Assembly (NCBI GenBank): GCA_001970955.1
Contig: MPUH01000621.1
Coordinates: 1-42,949 of the forward strand
Source: Stentor coeruleus
Lineage: Eukaryota > Ciliophora > Heterotrichea > Heterotrichida > Stentoridae
Reading direction: 5' to 3'
DNA length: 42,949 nucleotides
A program made the translations under genes and the position numbers. Shown piece by piece: positions 28,244 to 38,413 of this stretch (positions are counted from its first letter, which is position 1; each line of letters opens with the position of its first letter). The notes below the pieces were generated by a model. It did not search any database and was not told the origin of the DNA. It saw nothing but the letters and a program-made list of their open reading frames with translations.

Positions 28244-28855
28244 CTATCTAAGATCATTATTTGCCTTTTTCCTCATTTCTAAATCTTCAACTTTCTTAAG
28301 ATGTTTCTCTAAATAAGGATCATCCAAATTAAATTTTTCCTCTTCAATATAAAAATAATTCGGGCTTTTTGGATACTCTTGGAAATAAGGTCCTGTGCTT
28401 GGTATAAGGCCAAATATTGGCTTAGGTTTATAATACCCAGCAGGGTCATAATCATGAAATGCATCAGGATAAGCAACATTCAAATGATATTTGTTACTAT
28501 AAAGTCTTGTTGGCCAATGAGAAACAGCTGGGAAAAAGGTGAGTTCCAGCCATTCCTCAGCATCTTTAAAGAAGTTCTCTAATTCGATTCCTGAGTACTT
28601 TTTAGCGTTTTCAAAGCGTTTCCGAGTTTGTTCTGCATGCTCGAAGAAGTTTTTATGATGAGCTATTGCTAATCTTAATCGGACTACATTAAGCAAATGA
28701 TGCCTTCTTAAACAAGCTCGATATATACGAGAAAACCTTTGTTCGTGAGTTAGAACTGATGGGTCTTTTTCTGAATATGCGCATAGGTTTAGAAGAGTTC
28801 TCCACTTGAAGTTGGACCTGAAGTGGATTTTTCCTGGAATCATTCCTCCTACCAT
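28244..28855 (-). CDS. NDUFB9: NDUFB9-like LYR-family subunit of mitochondrial complex I
   Basis: A 203-residue protein. The segment LTHEQRFSRIYRACLRRHH matches the LYR-motif helix of NDUFB9/B22 (LTHQQKVLRLYKRALRH), followed by helices with many Arg, His and Lys (HAEQTRKRFENAKK, FFKDAEEWLELTFFP) as in that family. It would be an accessory subunit in the matrix or membrane-arm end of respiratory complex I, binding acyl carrier protein. The C-terminal 80 residues (YDPAGYYKPKPIFGLIP ...) have no counterpart I know. The length exceeds the usual ~180 residues. Other LYR proteins are the main alternative. Confidence 0.62.
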   Translation of the reverse strand: MVGGMIPGKIHFRSNFKWRTLLNLCAYSEKDPSVLTHEQRFSRIYRACLRRHHLLNVVRLRLAIAHHKNFFEHAEQTRKRFENAKKYSGIELENFFKDAEEWLELTFFPAVSHWPTRLYSNKYHLNVAYPDAFHDYDPAGYYKPKPIFGLIPSTGPYFQEYPKSPNYFYIEEEKFNLDDPYLEKHLKKVEDLEMRKKANNDLR

Positions 28856-29411
28856 CTTTTATAGTTAGAGATTTTTTTATGATTATGATATAATTATTAT
28901 GTGACAGAAGGGAATTATAGGAATGATTAACCTTTTTAGAGCGAAAGGTTTGCTATTGTAGATTACTGTTGTTTGATATAAAAAAAGATTTTTATAAAGT
29001 GATAAACTTGTATTTAAACAGAGAAATTACTAAGGAAGCTAAAGAAATCATCAAAAATCAACCATCTACAAAGATTTTAGTGAAAAAATAATGATAAATC
29101 AAAGCTAGGGATCATATAGCTTAAATGAAACTAATAAAAACCTGTGTTTAATTTCAGAAAAAGCTAAAATTCGTGTATCTCATCATTACTTAAATCACCC
29201 AAATGAAATCCAAAAAATTCACAATCTTCACCCTCCATACAAAAACTATATATTAAAACTAAATCTTATACACAAAATCTCACATAATAAGCATTAACAA
29301 TAAAACCTTAATCACACAAAAATAGCTTAAAATCCACACATATTATATAATTGAATTATTTCTATCTTATCTACGCACTAAGGGCTTCTCTAATCACAGC
29401 TTTAAATATGA
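28856..29411. other. Intergenic spacer with two coding-like fragments
   Basis: Apart from the fragments at 28927-29297 (separate entry) it holds nothing recognisable. 29290-29411 is low-complexity AT. Confidence 0.5.
28927..29297 (+). pseudogene. Two Met-less coding-like fragments, unidentified
   Basis: 28927-29091 reads ...DFYKVINLYLNREITKEAKE then IIKNQPSTKILVKK and stops. 29109-29297, in a different frame, reads GSYSLNETNKNLCLISEKA then KIRVSHHYLNHPNEIQ. Neither has a start codon. They look like remains of one decayed gene, but I cannot name it. Confidence 0.25.
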
Positions 29412-30021
29412 TCAATCGATATAATAAATCAACACACCACCAACCACACCAAAATCATCAATCATTCCAGTAATTCCATATTTCTGTTCATCCAAAATGT
29501 CAATTGGCAAAAGCAAATACCCAATTGCCAAGCCTATCAAAATTATAACAGTAAATGTTGTCCTAGCATCCTGATAATCATTATGAGTGAAGAATCTTTT
29601 AATAATTACTGGAGCTTCAGTAATAATTTGCCAATAACTTCTATCATCATGAAATGCATTATATCTTTTAAGTTTGTTTTTAAGTTCATTATCACAATCT
29701 TCAAAGTTCCTAAAAAGTACAGAAATTTTATTTCTGCATATTGGGCAACAACTACTTCTATCTAATGATCCAAGAATACATTCAGCTATATAGTATTTTA
29801 CCGCAAAATTCATGTCCACATGAAGCTTGGACAGGGAATGTTTGTTTATCAAGGCAAATAGGACATTCTTCTTCATGAAAGACTTTTTCAGGGTGTTGTA
29901 AATTGACTGGGATTTGACGTTTGCAAAGCTTCCCTATAGCGTAGATTGATAAAATAACGATACTTGCTACAATGAGATAATGCATTTTTATTATGATTGA
30001 CGTGTTGTGTTTATATTGCAT
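29412..30021 (-). CDS. RNF170: RNF170-like ER membrane RING ubiquitin ligase (one intron)
   Basis: Exon 1 (30021-29802) has a transmembrane helix (residues about 14-30) and the start of a RING finger (CPICLDKQTFPVQASCGHEFC). A 16-nt intron at 29786-29801 is removed, giving CAEC, and exon 2 completes the RING (SSCCPICRNK). The C-terminus has TTFTVIILIGLAIGYLLLPI followed by DILDE...GMIDDFGVVGGVL, the DUF1232-like end of RNF170. The total is 197 residues, somewhat shorter than animal RNF170. In animals it ubiquitinates activated IP3 receptors for ER-associated degradation. The first Met is assumed; Met13 just before the helix is also possible. Confidence 0.9.
29786..29801 (-). other. 16-nt intron (GTAAAATACTATATAG)
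   Basis: It splits the RING finger codon GCT and restores the CxxC pair (CAEC). It is the only 16-nt intron among the four clear ones. Confidence 0.92.
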
Positions 30022-30603
30022 GATGCTTTTTGAAGGGAAAATTTTTAAGATTATTATGAGGAATTAGAGATTTGATGTAGAGATGATTAAGTGTGAAAGA
30101 AAGGATTTTTAATTTGAATAGGAAAATTAGAAAGGGTTGAAGGTTTAGGTAAATTTGAAGGGTTAGATTTTGATGAGAAAATTCGAAGTGGGCTTATTAG
30201 TTTTTTTAATTGATATGACATGTAGATTATGATTATAATATTTTATGTAATTTATATACATATTAGCTTATAATTATATGTAAATACTTAATAGCTTATA
30301 AATTATTATAAAAATTACCATAGTTATTTTTATAGAATAATACCATATAAATACTTAAGCTATCAGAAAACATTATAAAAAGTTACCATAGTTATTGTCA
30401 TATAATAACCCCATATCAAGACTAAAACACTTGATTCTACATAAACTTTTTATATAAATCTCCTTAATACCTTTAAAAACTTTATCTCTCCCCTGTATTT
30501 TTTTCTACAACACCCTAACATCCAAACATTTCTCAAAAACAAAATTTCCTTTTAATAAGGCATTAAGTATAATTTTCTTACAAGTTATTATTTTGGCGAA
30601 ATA
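30022..30603. other. Divergent intergenic region
   Basis: G-rich on the left (30050-30190), C-rich on the right (30460-30560), AT-rich in the middle. It contains a degenerate direct repeat (separate entry) and one telomere-like ACACCCTAACA near 30510. No gene. Confidence 0.6.
30303..30422 (+). repeat. Degenerate ~55-bp direct repeat
   Basis: ATTATAAAAATTACCATAGT at about 30304 recurs as CATTATAAAAAGTTACCATA at about 30371, followed by related TTATTnTnATAnAATAA and CCATAT. Similarity continues over roughly 55 bp, period about 66. Confidence 0.6.
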
Positions 30604-33600
30604 ATGATCAGAAAACCATGGGTAATTGGATGCTGTTTAACGCTCTGGGCAATAGCTTTTCTATTATTAGCAATATTAACACCCATAATCCTGTCAAATT
30701 TACTTGAAGAAAAGATAAAAAAATCTGTAAAACTAACGAACTCGAATGGGAGAAAATTATGGGGAGAACTTCCTGGAGACAGCGAATGTATTATGTACCA
30801 AAAATTCAATATGTTCAATTTACTAAACCCTGATGGTTTAATGCAAGGGGAACCTCCAAAACTTGAGGAAATGCCAGGTTATTTGTATCAGGAATATGAT
30901 AAATTCCTCAATTTTGATCATGTGAAATATGACAGCAATGATGTTGTAAGATACAACCTTTTACGATATGAGAAAATTACTCACAACACAGAATGGCCAA
31001 CATCAATCACCCCTGAAGACCAAATAACATCGATAAGCATTAGTACTTTCAGTATATGGGACCAACTCAAACATCAATCAAGACAACAACTATCCTTANA
31101 CTCAAACATCAATCAAGACAACAACTATCCTTAGCAAGCCTCTACACTCTAATAAGACAACTAGAAACTTCCTTATCCATTTCACTTTACTCATCAACCT
31201 TGCATTCATTACTCCAAAGCTATCAAATTGCATATGCAACAATATACAAACCAGCAAATATAAGTGAAACTTTATCTCAAAACTTATGGAACGACACCAA
31301 TTATGGTATGAGTAATACTAGTGGCTTAAAAATCTGGATACAAGCCTTATCAGAAAATACAAAAAATGGAAACTTTACCATATCAATTCCTATAACAGGA
31401 AACCTTTATATTTTATGGCAATATTTCGGCTTAACTTATTCACAAATGTCTATGCTTTTTTCAGGGTATTTTAGTCAACTTTATGAAACCGCAACATTTA
31501 TGGTATATAGTCAATATGAATGTCAACCAAATACATTAGGAGAAGAATATTGTGATCCTGTTTATCTTTCAGCTTTACAATGGACACAATCTTATATAAC
31601 TCGATTTCCCCCTTTAGGTGGTATTGGTTATAAATCAATATCATCTTTAAATAAAACTTACTATGGATATCCAGAATTATATTATTTTTATACATCAACA
31701 CCTACTAAAAATAAATACCCTAATGTGACATTTACTATACAAGATTATTTAAGATTGTTTTATTATAATAGGACAACAGGTTTCCCAGCTTATAATGATA
31801 GCACTTTACTTGATGTTGGTAAAATGGATCAGTTTTTTGATTTAGCGTATAAAGGCAACTTTTATGAATTAGCTCAAATACTTCAGTTACCGGATTTTAA
31901 TTATGCAAGAGTACTTTGGGATTATGTTAATAATCTTGTTGATATGACGGTTTTACAAGGAAAATATGATCCTGAGGTTTATAATATTGATAATAGAGGG
32001 ATTTCTAGTGAAGCAGCTATAGGGAATATAGGAAGTCAAACTTTATATAAACTTATTACTGATATGGCTATGGTTATACCAATTGTTATTACTAGTGGTT
32101 ATGATTACCTTCAATTAACTAATGATATGATTCATTGTGTCACTGTTATAAGTGAGATATTGTCTCAAGCAGAAACTTACATATGTAGTAATTATGCGCT
32201 TGAATGGAATTATAGTACTAATGGGATTTCTTTATGGATTTTAGCTTATTGGAATGGGGTAAATTCTACTGATTGGAATATTTTTCAGCAATTGTCGATG
32301 TTAAATTATACGAGTATGCTTAAGTTATTTAATACAAGCAATACTTTGACGCAGAAATTTGCTATGTATGATTTGAATTTGAAAGATCATTATGAGTGTT
32401 TAAACCCAGGACCTAGATGTGACCCAATGTATCTAGCTAAAATGCAATGGGGAAATGGTCTTGTGACTACTAAACTCCCTACAATTTTCTCTCAAGGCTT
32501 TATTGGTAACGCGACATCAATAACAAATTTCGAGTTCTTGTCTATGGGTCTTAGTGGCACCCCTGAATATTATTCCTTTTCTAAAAAACTCTTAGTGCGC
32601 AGTCTTACTAAAAGTCAAATAGACTTCCTTCTAAGCTTTGATGGACTTTTCTCAAGTTCCCAATTCCAGTTATTTTTTATCTATGAATATGAAGGTAAAT
32701 ATAGTCTCCAGGAGAAATCCTTCAATTTACCTAAAAACAACTACATGATTGATTATCTACGTTACATGATCGACAAGTACTACTTTAATGGACTGATAAA
32801 AACTAAATCAGTAAATACAATCCTTTGGAATGACACCGAGCCATTACTCCAAAAATTAAAATTAACAAATCCATTACTTGGTGGAAACCCTGCTTTAGAT
32901 ATATCATTAACAAGTATAGGTAGAAACATGAGCCAAAACAGTATTTCAAGTCTACCAAAAAGCATGAAAAATATGATGGACTCAGGGGAAACACATGTAA
33001 ATAATGTGCGTAAATATAGACTTTTTGCAGGTCAAGATTATATAAGCATCCCAACTTTAGGGTATTTTGGTCAGCTTCCAAACAACACTATGGCAAATCT
33101 TACATATTACAGTATGAATCCTTGGGCAGTAAATGTGCCAATTGAAGGTACGGATGCTTGGGGTTTTAGACCTTATATATCAAAAAGTGATAATGTGAAA
33201 TTTTTCTTTGATATCGGCAGTTTGGTTTTTGAAGGAAAATATGACAAGGAAGTGACTGTAAAAGATTTTGATTGCTATCGATATAGAATCAATAATGATA
33301 TATTGAAAAACATTACAGAAAATGAAGGAAATAATGTGTTTTATGCTTTTGGGCCAAGTGGTTTGGTTAATGAAACTATGGTTTTCAGTGCACCTATTTT
33401 TGGGTCTAAGCCTTATTTCCTTGATAGCGATAGTATATTACTTAAACTTGTTAATTTTTCAGATTTTGATTCTATTGATATTCATGATTATGATACAATT
33501 TTTGATATTGAAAAATATTCAGGTACAACTTTTCATTCTATACAACAGTTTCAGTATAATTTTGAACTTAAACCTGATAGCCTTTATCCGAAACTTGGGT

Positions 33601-33863
33601 TTTATAATATGAAAAGGTATGGATTTAGGACTTATATGCCTTTTTTTTATATGCAAAGATATCAAAAACTAAGTCAGCATATTGTTGATAAGTACTTTGG
33701 TATTATTCATACAATCTTGACAGTTAATTTAGTATCGCAGATTGTTGGGTATACCTTGACAGGGATTTTGTTAGTGTCATTAATTGCTTTTATATGGATA
33801 AGAAGGAGGAAGATTAGGATTGCTATGGAAAGAGAAAATGGTTATCCACTTTTGATTAAGTAG
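30604..33863 (+). CDS. CD36/SCARB-family receptor with greatly enlarged ectodomain
   Basis: Removing the 35-nt duplication at N 31099 gives one frame of 1074 residues. A transmembrane helix near the N-terminus (WVIGCCLTLWAIAFLLLAIL) and one near the C-terminus (SQIVGYTLTGILLVSLIAFI) flank a luminal domain with many NxS/T sites, the CD36 topology. The C-terminal half has family landmarks: NVPIEGTDAWGFRPYISKSD, DCYRYRI, SAPIFGSKPYFL and HDYDTIFDIEKYSGTTF. Typical CD36 proteins are about 470-500 residues. The extra ~550 residues lie in the N-terminal half and include two similar Cys segments (YECQPNTLGEEYCDPVYLSA and YECLNPGPRCDPMYLAKMQW), implying internal duplication. A likely role is lipid or particle uptake at the plasma, phagosome or lysosome membrane. 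Confidence 0.85.
31065..31133. repeat. Assembly join: 34-bp flank repeated around N at 31099
   Basis: 31065-31098 and 31100-31133 are identical, period 35. It shifts the frame of the CD36-family gene. Removing one period fuses the two open frames. Confidence 0.93.
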
Positions 33864-34357
33864 TTAATGAGTTTATATAAATTATGAGGATATTATATAA
33901 GGGATAGAATTGAGTTTTTTTATTGAAATTTATGATTTATTTTGGTATAGAATGCTTTAGTTAGTGTTATTCAAGCTTGCAAGCACACCAAAAGGTCTAG
34001 TTTTTTATGCAAATAATCTTATCTTGTGTATAAAAGTAATAAAAAGGGACAAAAGAAAGCAAAGCTGAAAATCCTTAGAGGGGTTAATTCAGTAATACTT
34101 CGTAGTGCAGAGAATATGGAAATTAAAACTTTACTACTCTAACCCAAATGGCAATCCTCACTGTTATATATCTAAAATTAAAAAAAAAGGCTTTTATGGG
34201 GAACTGATCTAAGAGCAATCAAGTGATTCCTAAAATAATAAATTAGACTTTTAACTCTGCATCCTATCTCCTACCTATCATCCCCTTTTCTTCTTCTCAA
34301 TTAACATATCCAAAAAACTTCCTAAATCTATCTAATAAAATAATCCTCCTAAACTTA
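33864..34357. other. Convergent intergenic region with coding-like scraps
   Basis: 34017-34142 (frame ending in SAENMEIKTLLL) and an overlapping frame to 34212 (SNPNGNPHCYISKIKKKGF) look like decayed coding sequence; see the findings. No RNA gene could be identified, although 33970-34110 is less AT-rich than its surroundings. Confidence 0.4.
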
Positions 34358-35272
34358 TTAGTTCTTGCCAAATATTACCGGTTTAACTTTACTGTCTCCC
34401 TGATTAATAACCGAAGAGTTTTGGAAATGTTGAACAAGATCATTAAACCCTTGAATCCTCCCATAAGCCAATTCGCATATTTTTTCCGAATTAAATCTTT
34501 CCCATTTCTTCATATCAAAATCTTGACAAAACGATGGGATAACTTTTGAGTCTACAAAATTTATAAATGCATATCCAACATTGCAACGATTCTATATGAT
34601 AATTACCTTAAAGTCTATTGGGAGATACAAGAAATCGTAAGTCCCATAAAATTTCTTATCTATAGCTTGTAAGAGCATTTTTTGAGTATACTTATTAGGT
34701 ATATTTTTAATCATAATAGTAGTCCGAGTATCTTGATTAAGTTTTATTGCTTGGATTTTGATTATGTAGAGATCTTTTTCATTAGGAGCTAGAGGGCGTT
34801 TTTTAGGTTTCCTTCTTTCTTCGAATTCTTCTCTGCTGGATTCTTGAGTGCTTATAGAAAGCAGTGGACTATTGTTGGAGAACCCTGGAAAGAATTCAGA
34901 TGAGCTATCGAATGATATGCTTTTTGAAGGGTTTTCAGGTTTGAAACCTGTTGTTGTAGGGTTTTTGATGTACGAAGGGGTATAAGAGTCGCTTGGTTTA
35001 TAGGCTGATATTGTACAGCGACTTTGTTGGTATGTGCATGGCTTTGGTGTGGATATTGAAGTTTGAGTTCCTTTTGGAGTGTGCAAATTAGCACCTGAAA
35101 GCCGTGATTTCAAGTTTTCGTAATTAGGGAAAACAGAAAAGTGACTAGCGCTGCAAGCAGAAAGGGCTTTAGTATGATTGTTTATCTCAGCAATTTTTTC
35201 AATAATTTCAGGGGTTAAATCCCTTGTTATATTTTTAAATACTCTGAGTCTCTTTTTATGTGACGTATCCAT
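34358..35272 (-). CDS. Mei2-type RNA-binding protein (one intron)
   Basis: Exon 1 (35272-34607) encodes a Ser/Thr/Pro-rich N-terminus and then [20 protein letters not shown], the hallmark start of the Mei2 C-terminal RRM. A 15-nt intron at 34592-34606 lies inside the RRM. Exon 2 continues [17 protein letters not shown] ... [20 protein letters not shown] and [19 protein letters not shown], ending at 34358. Total about 299 residues. The third RRM of Mei2 proteins is specific to this family, which controls meiosis and differentiation in fission yeast and plants through non-coding RNA. A link to conjugation in this ciliate is plausible but inferred. Without splicing the frame stops inside the intron. 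Confidence 0.92.
34592..34606 (-). other. 15-nt intron (GTAATTATCATATAG)
   Basis: It joins DFK to NRCNVGYAF in phase 0 and restores the complete Mei2 RRM. Confidence 0.93.
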
Positions 35273-35823
35273 TGTAAATTATTATTCAAGTTATCGATAG
35301 TAAATATGTTTCGAAATATAAGAAAATAAAGAACAAAATCAAAAAAGCCTTCCAAATTAGCATCATCAGAAATGCTTTTTTTTGGATTTTTTATGGACTA
35401 AAACGCTTTTTTTTGGTAAAGGGGATGTTGAAATTTGAATATAGAAAAATATAAGATTTGATAAAAATAGAGAAAAATAAATAGCTATGATAGGAGATTG
35501 AATGATATTGAGATATTTGAGAATTTAGTAGAAGGTTAGAATATGATGTGAGTAAAATAGTATAAAATGACAATAAATGTCTCCTCATACTCTTTAATCT
35601 TTTTACCCCAAACAAAAACTACCTAATTATTTCCTATAGCACGACCTTTTTCTTTATTTTCTTATATACCCAATAAAAAAATCGCATATTTTTCTTTAAC
35701 AACCAATCATATTAAATTTAATACCCTTATCTCATTTAATACCCATCTAATAAATCCAAAATTTTCCTATCCTAATAAATCCAGCTTTATTTATCATAAA
35801 AATCTTATAAATCATTCTAATAA
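35273..35823. other. Divergent intergenic region
   Basis: No gene. It is G-rich and C-poor to about 35580, then C-rich to the next start. An 11-bp TTTTTTTTGG-type motif occurs twice (35377 and 35407). Confidence 0.55.
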
Positions 35824-37674
35824 ATGGGTTGTGGTATGTGCAAGCACGGTAAAGTTTTCATGCCAAGTGTTGGGAACTTCGAAGCATCAATTCTAAAAGA
35901 TTATTCCTCTTTTTTATCTAGTAAACATTCTGAACAAAATGAATCCTACTTAAGCATGTCGAAAACTATCAAAAAATTCCACGAAGAAAACCCAGAAAAT
36001 ATAGACCAAAACGATATTTTATCTCCGTACATGGCTTCTCGTAGTGAAAGGTCGCGTATTTCTCATGAGTTCCAAACTGCGTCAAAAGAATTCAAAAAAA
36101 TCCTCATCGAATACTCACAAGGAAATAAATTCATAGTGCAAAAAGAATACAAAATATTCGTCTGGACTAACAACAGAGAATTCCTCCGTAAACTTTTCCC
36201 TTTCCGTACTGTAACAGAAAGGATTGAAATTGATAATTATTATCATGAGGTTACTTTTTATATATATACAAGTATTCCTCCTATAATAACTGACTGTGTA
36301 TTATATTTACTAACCAGTATCGATGAGTTCAAGGAAGTTTTTAAAATGAATCAAATCTATAAACATGTTTGGACCCAAGCTATGATCACATCTGTTCATA
36401 ACCAAAACTTTATAGAAATTGCAGATAACTTAGGGATTCATGTTGTTAAAAGCACTAAAGACATTTATATAAAAATCTGCAAAGAAGATCAAAAATTATT
36501 TAATTTACTCAAAGACATATTTAATAAAATTGACACAAATCGTAATGGAGAAATTGATTACTCAGAACTTTCACAGTCAGTAAAAATCCTCAAAGAAGAT
36601 ATGACAGAAAATGAAATACGAGAAGCCATAGCACGAATTGATGTGAATAATGATGGGAAAATCACATTTGAAGAGTTTTGTTTTTGGTGGAAAAAAGGTC
36701 GACAGGGTGTTGCGAGTTTTTCAGAATTCTCATTAAAATGGGCTAAACAGTTAGCTTTGAATATCCCTGAGACTAGAACTCTAGTAAAAAACCTGACGAT
36801 GAATCGAGTAGGGATAAATAAAAGACAGAAAAAAAAGGAGATTTGTATAGAAATTGGTCAGATTGAAAATGTGAATACAGATATTCGTTTAGAAGTAGGG
36901 AAAAGTTCAGTACGTGAAAGGGTTTTGGATGAAATAAACATGAAACTTAGTCTTTATAGTAACGAAATCTGGCTGGTTTTGAAGTTCACAGCTAAAAACC
37001 AACATTTTTTAAACAGTGTATTAGGGGTTTTAAACCAGAAAATCGATATGGTCCTAGACTCAATGCTAAACAGCTTGCTTGATGGGAAGAAAATCAAAAA
37101 AGCAATCCAGTATTCTATAAAAACCTTTGGAAACGATGTTTATTTTATATTCACTTTAGACCTAAACAACGCTTATATGGAACCTTTAAATAGTCTGCTT
37201 TTTACATTAGATGAGTTTATGACTTCACCTTTAAATGATTTTTTATCAGCACATATCATGTCATCAAATAGTTTTTTTAGAATACTTTCTAATGGATCTT
37301 TATGGGAAAATCTAGGAAGTTGGGCTTCAATTAAAATTACAGCTGAGTATTGGAGTAAGTTTATTAACTTATTTGTAAATTTATCGCCAATATCAAATAA
37401 ATTCCATATGTTGATATATACTTTCCTTTTAGCCAATGGATCTTTTGATATGAAGTTTACTAGTTCGAAATATTTCGCTGAGACTATGACTACTTTGACA
37501 GGATATAAAGCTGAGATAATAAATTTTCTTCCTCCTAGTATGTTGAACTTTTTACATCAGTTAGACCTGAATTTTATGGATACTGCTGAAGTCTATGGCC
37601 GAGTGGCAAATATCGGAATGAAAATGATTATAAATTCAAGAGATCTTTTAAATAATATAGTGGTAAATGGATGA
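35824..37674 (+). CDS. EF-hand protein with N-terminal acylation signal
   Basis: A 616-residue protein. The N-terminus MGCGMCKHGK has Gly2, Cys3 and Cys6, suitable for myristoylation plus palmitoylation, though position 6 is not the usual Ser/Thr. Two canonical EF-hands lie in the middle (about residues 230-300): DTNRNGEIDYSE and DVNNDGKITFEE, followed by FCFWWKKGR. The flanking regions, about 220 residues before and 320 after, match no family I know. It is likely a calcium-responsive peripheral membrane protein. A 53-bp piece of its 3' part (37444-37496) recurs at 42317-42368. No intron is evident. Confidence 0.8.
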   Translation: MGCGMCKHGKVFMPSVGNFEASILKDYSSFLSSKHSEQNESYLSMSKTIKKFHEENPENIDQNDILSPYMASRSERSRISHEFQTASKEFKKILIEYSQGNKFIVQKEYKIFVWTNNREFLRKLFPFRTVTERIEIDNYYHEVTFYIYTSIPPIITDCVLYLLTSIDEFKEVFKMNQIYKHVWTQAMITSVHNQNFIEIADNLGIHVVKSTKDIYIKICKEDQKLFNLLKDIFNKIDTNRNGEIDYSELSQSVKILKEDMTENEIREAIARIDVNNDGKITFEEFCFWWKKGRQGVASFSEFSLKWAKQLALNIPETRTLVKNLTMNRVGINKRQKKKEICIEIGQIENVNTDIRLEVGKSSVRERVLDEINMKLSLYSNEIWLVLKFTAKNQHFLNSVLGVLNQKIDMVLDSMLNSLLDGKKIKKAIQYSIKTFGNDVYFIFTLDLNNAYMEPLNSLLFTLDEFMTSPLNDFLSAHIMSSNSFFRILSNGSLWENLGSWASIKITAEYWSKFINLFVNLSPISNKFHMLIYTFLLANGSFDMKFTSSKYFAETMTTLTGYKAEIINFLPPSMLNFLHQLDLNFMDTAEVYGRVANIGMKMIINSRDLLNNIVVNG

Positions 37675-38413
37675 AATATAGAAAAGTTTTTGGGAAAATA
37701 GAGAATTTTGATGTATTATGAGTGAAATAGAGATTTTAGATATGAATATAGGAAGATTGTATAGGATTATATGATTTAAGATATTTTTTTGTATTGGTTT
37801 CGTTAAAATTATTTTGAATATTTATGAAAGTGAAAAATACTTAAGAATAAAAGTAATTATTTTTACTTGTATAATGGAATGCATATTTTTATGATGATAT
37901 TAGCTTATAGCATATTAGAATTATTAATTAGGATATTTTGCCTAAAGTCCATGAATGCTAATTAAATATTTTGTGAAGTCAATATATTAGGCTGAAGGAA
38001 AAAATATATATGCTGGTTATGCATGCTTTATAGCTTATTTTTAAAAACTTATCATATGCTTTCTACAATAACATTCAATAGCATGATACCTATAATTCTT
38101 ATTGCCTACATTTTCAAATCGCTGATAATTATATAATTTTTTAGCATTTTTCACATAAGTTTCGAAAACTATAAGTTTATAAGATTTTCATAATGCTTTA
38201 CCATATTTTAAGCCATAATCTGTATATTTAGTAATCAAATCAAAAAGCTAAAAATCATATCAATTTCTATAAAAGGATTTTTTAGAAATTTTCTTTATTC
38301 TCAATTTTCATACCAAAAAACAACTTTTTTTATATTTTTAAACTTTAAAGTAATCAGTTCTTACTATTACCTATAAAATTAAACTCTATTTTTTATTCAA
38401 ATTTATATATAAA
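37675..38413. other. Intergenic spacer
   Basis: AT-rich with many AGCTTAT/GCATA words. No gene. The segment 38147-38214 resembles 42535-42600 at roughly three quarters of positions. The upstream C-rich bias is weaker here than at other genes. Confidence 0.55.

Noticed and set aside
33961-34110. Possible small RNA gene in the 34-kb spacer
   Set aside because: No match to U1, U2, U4, U5, U6, tRNA boxes or 5S rRNA that I could see.
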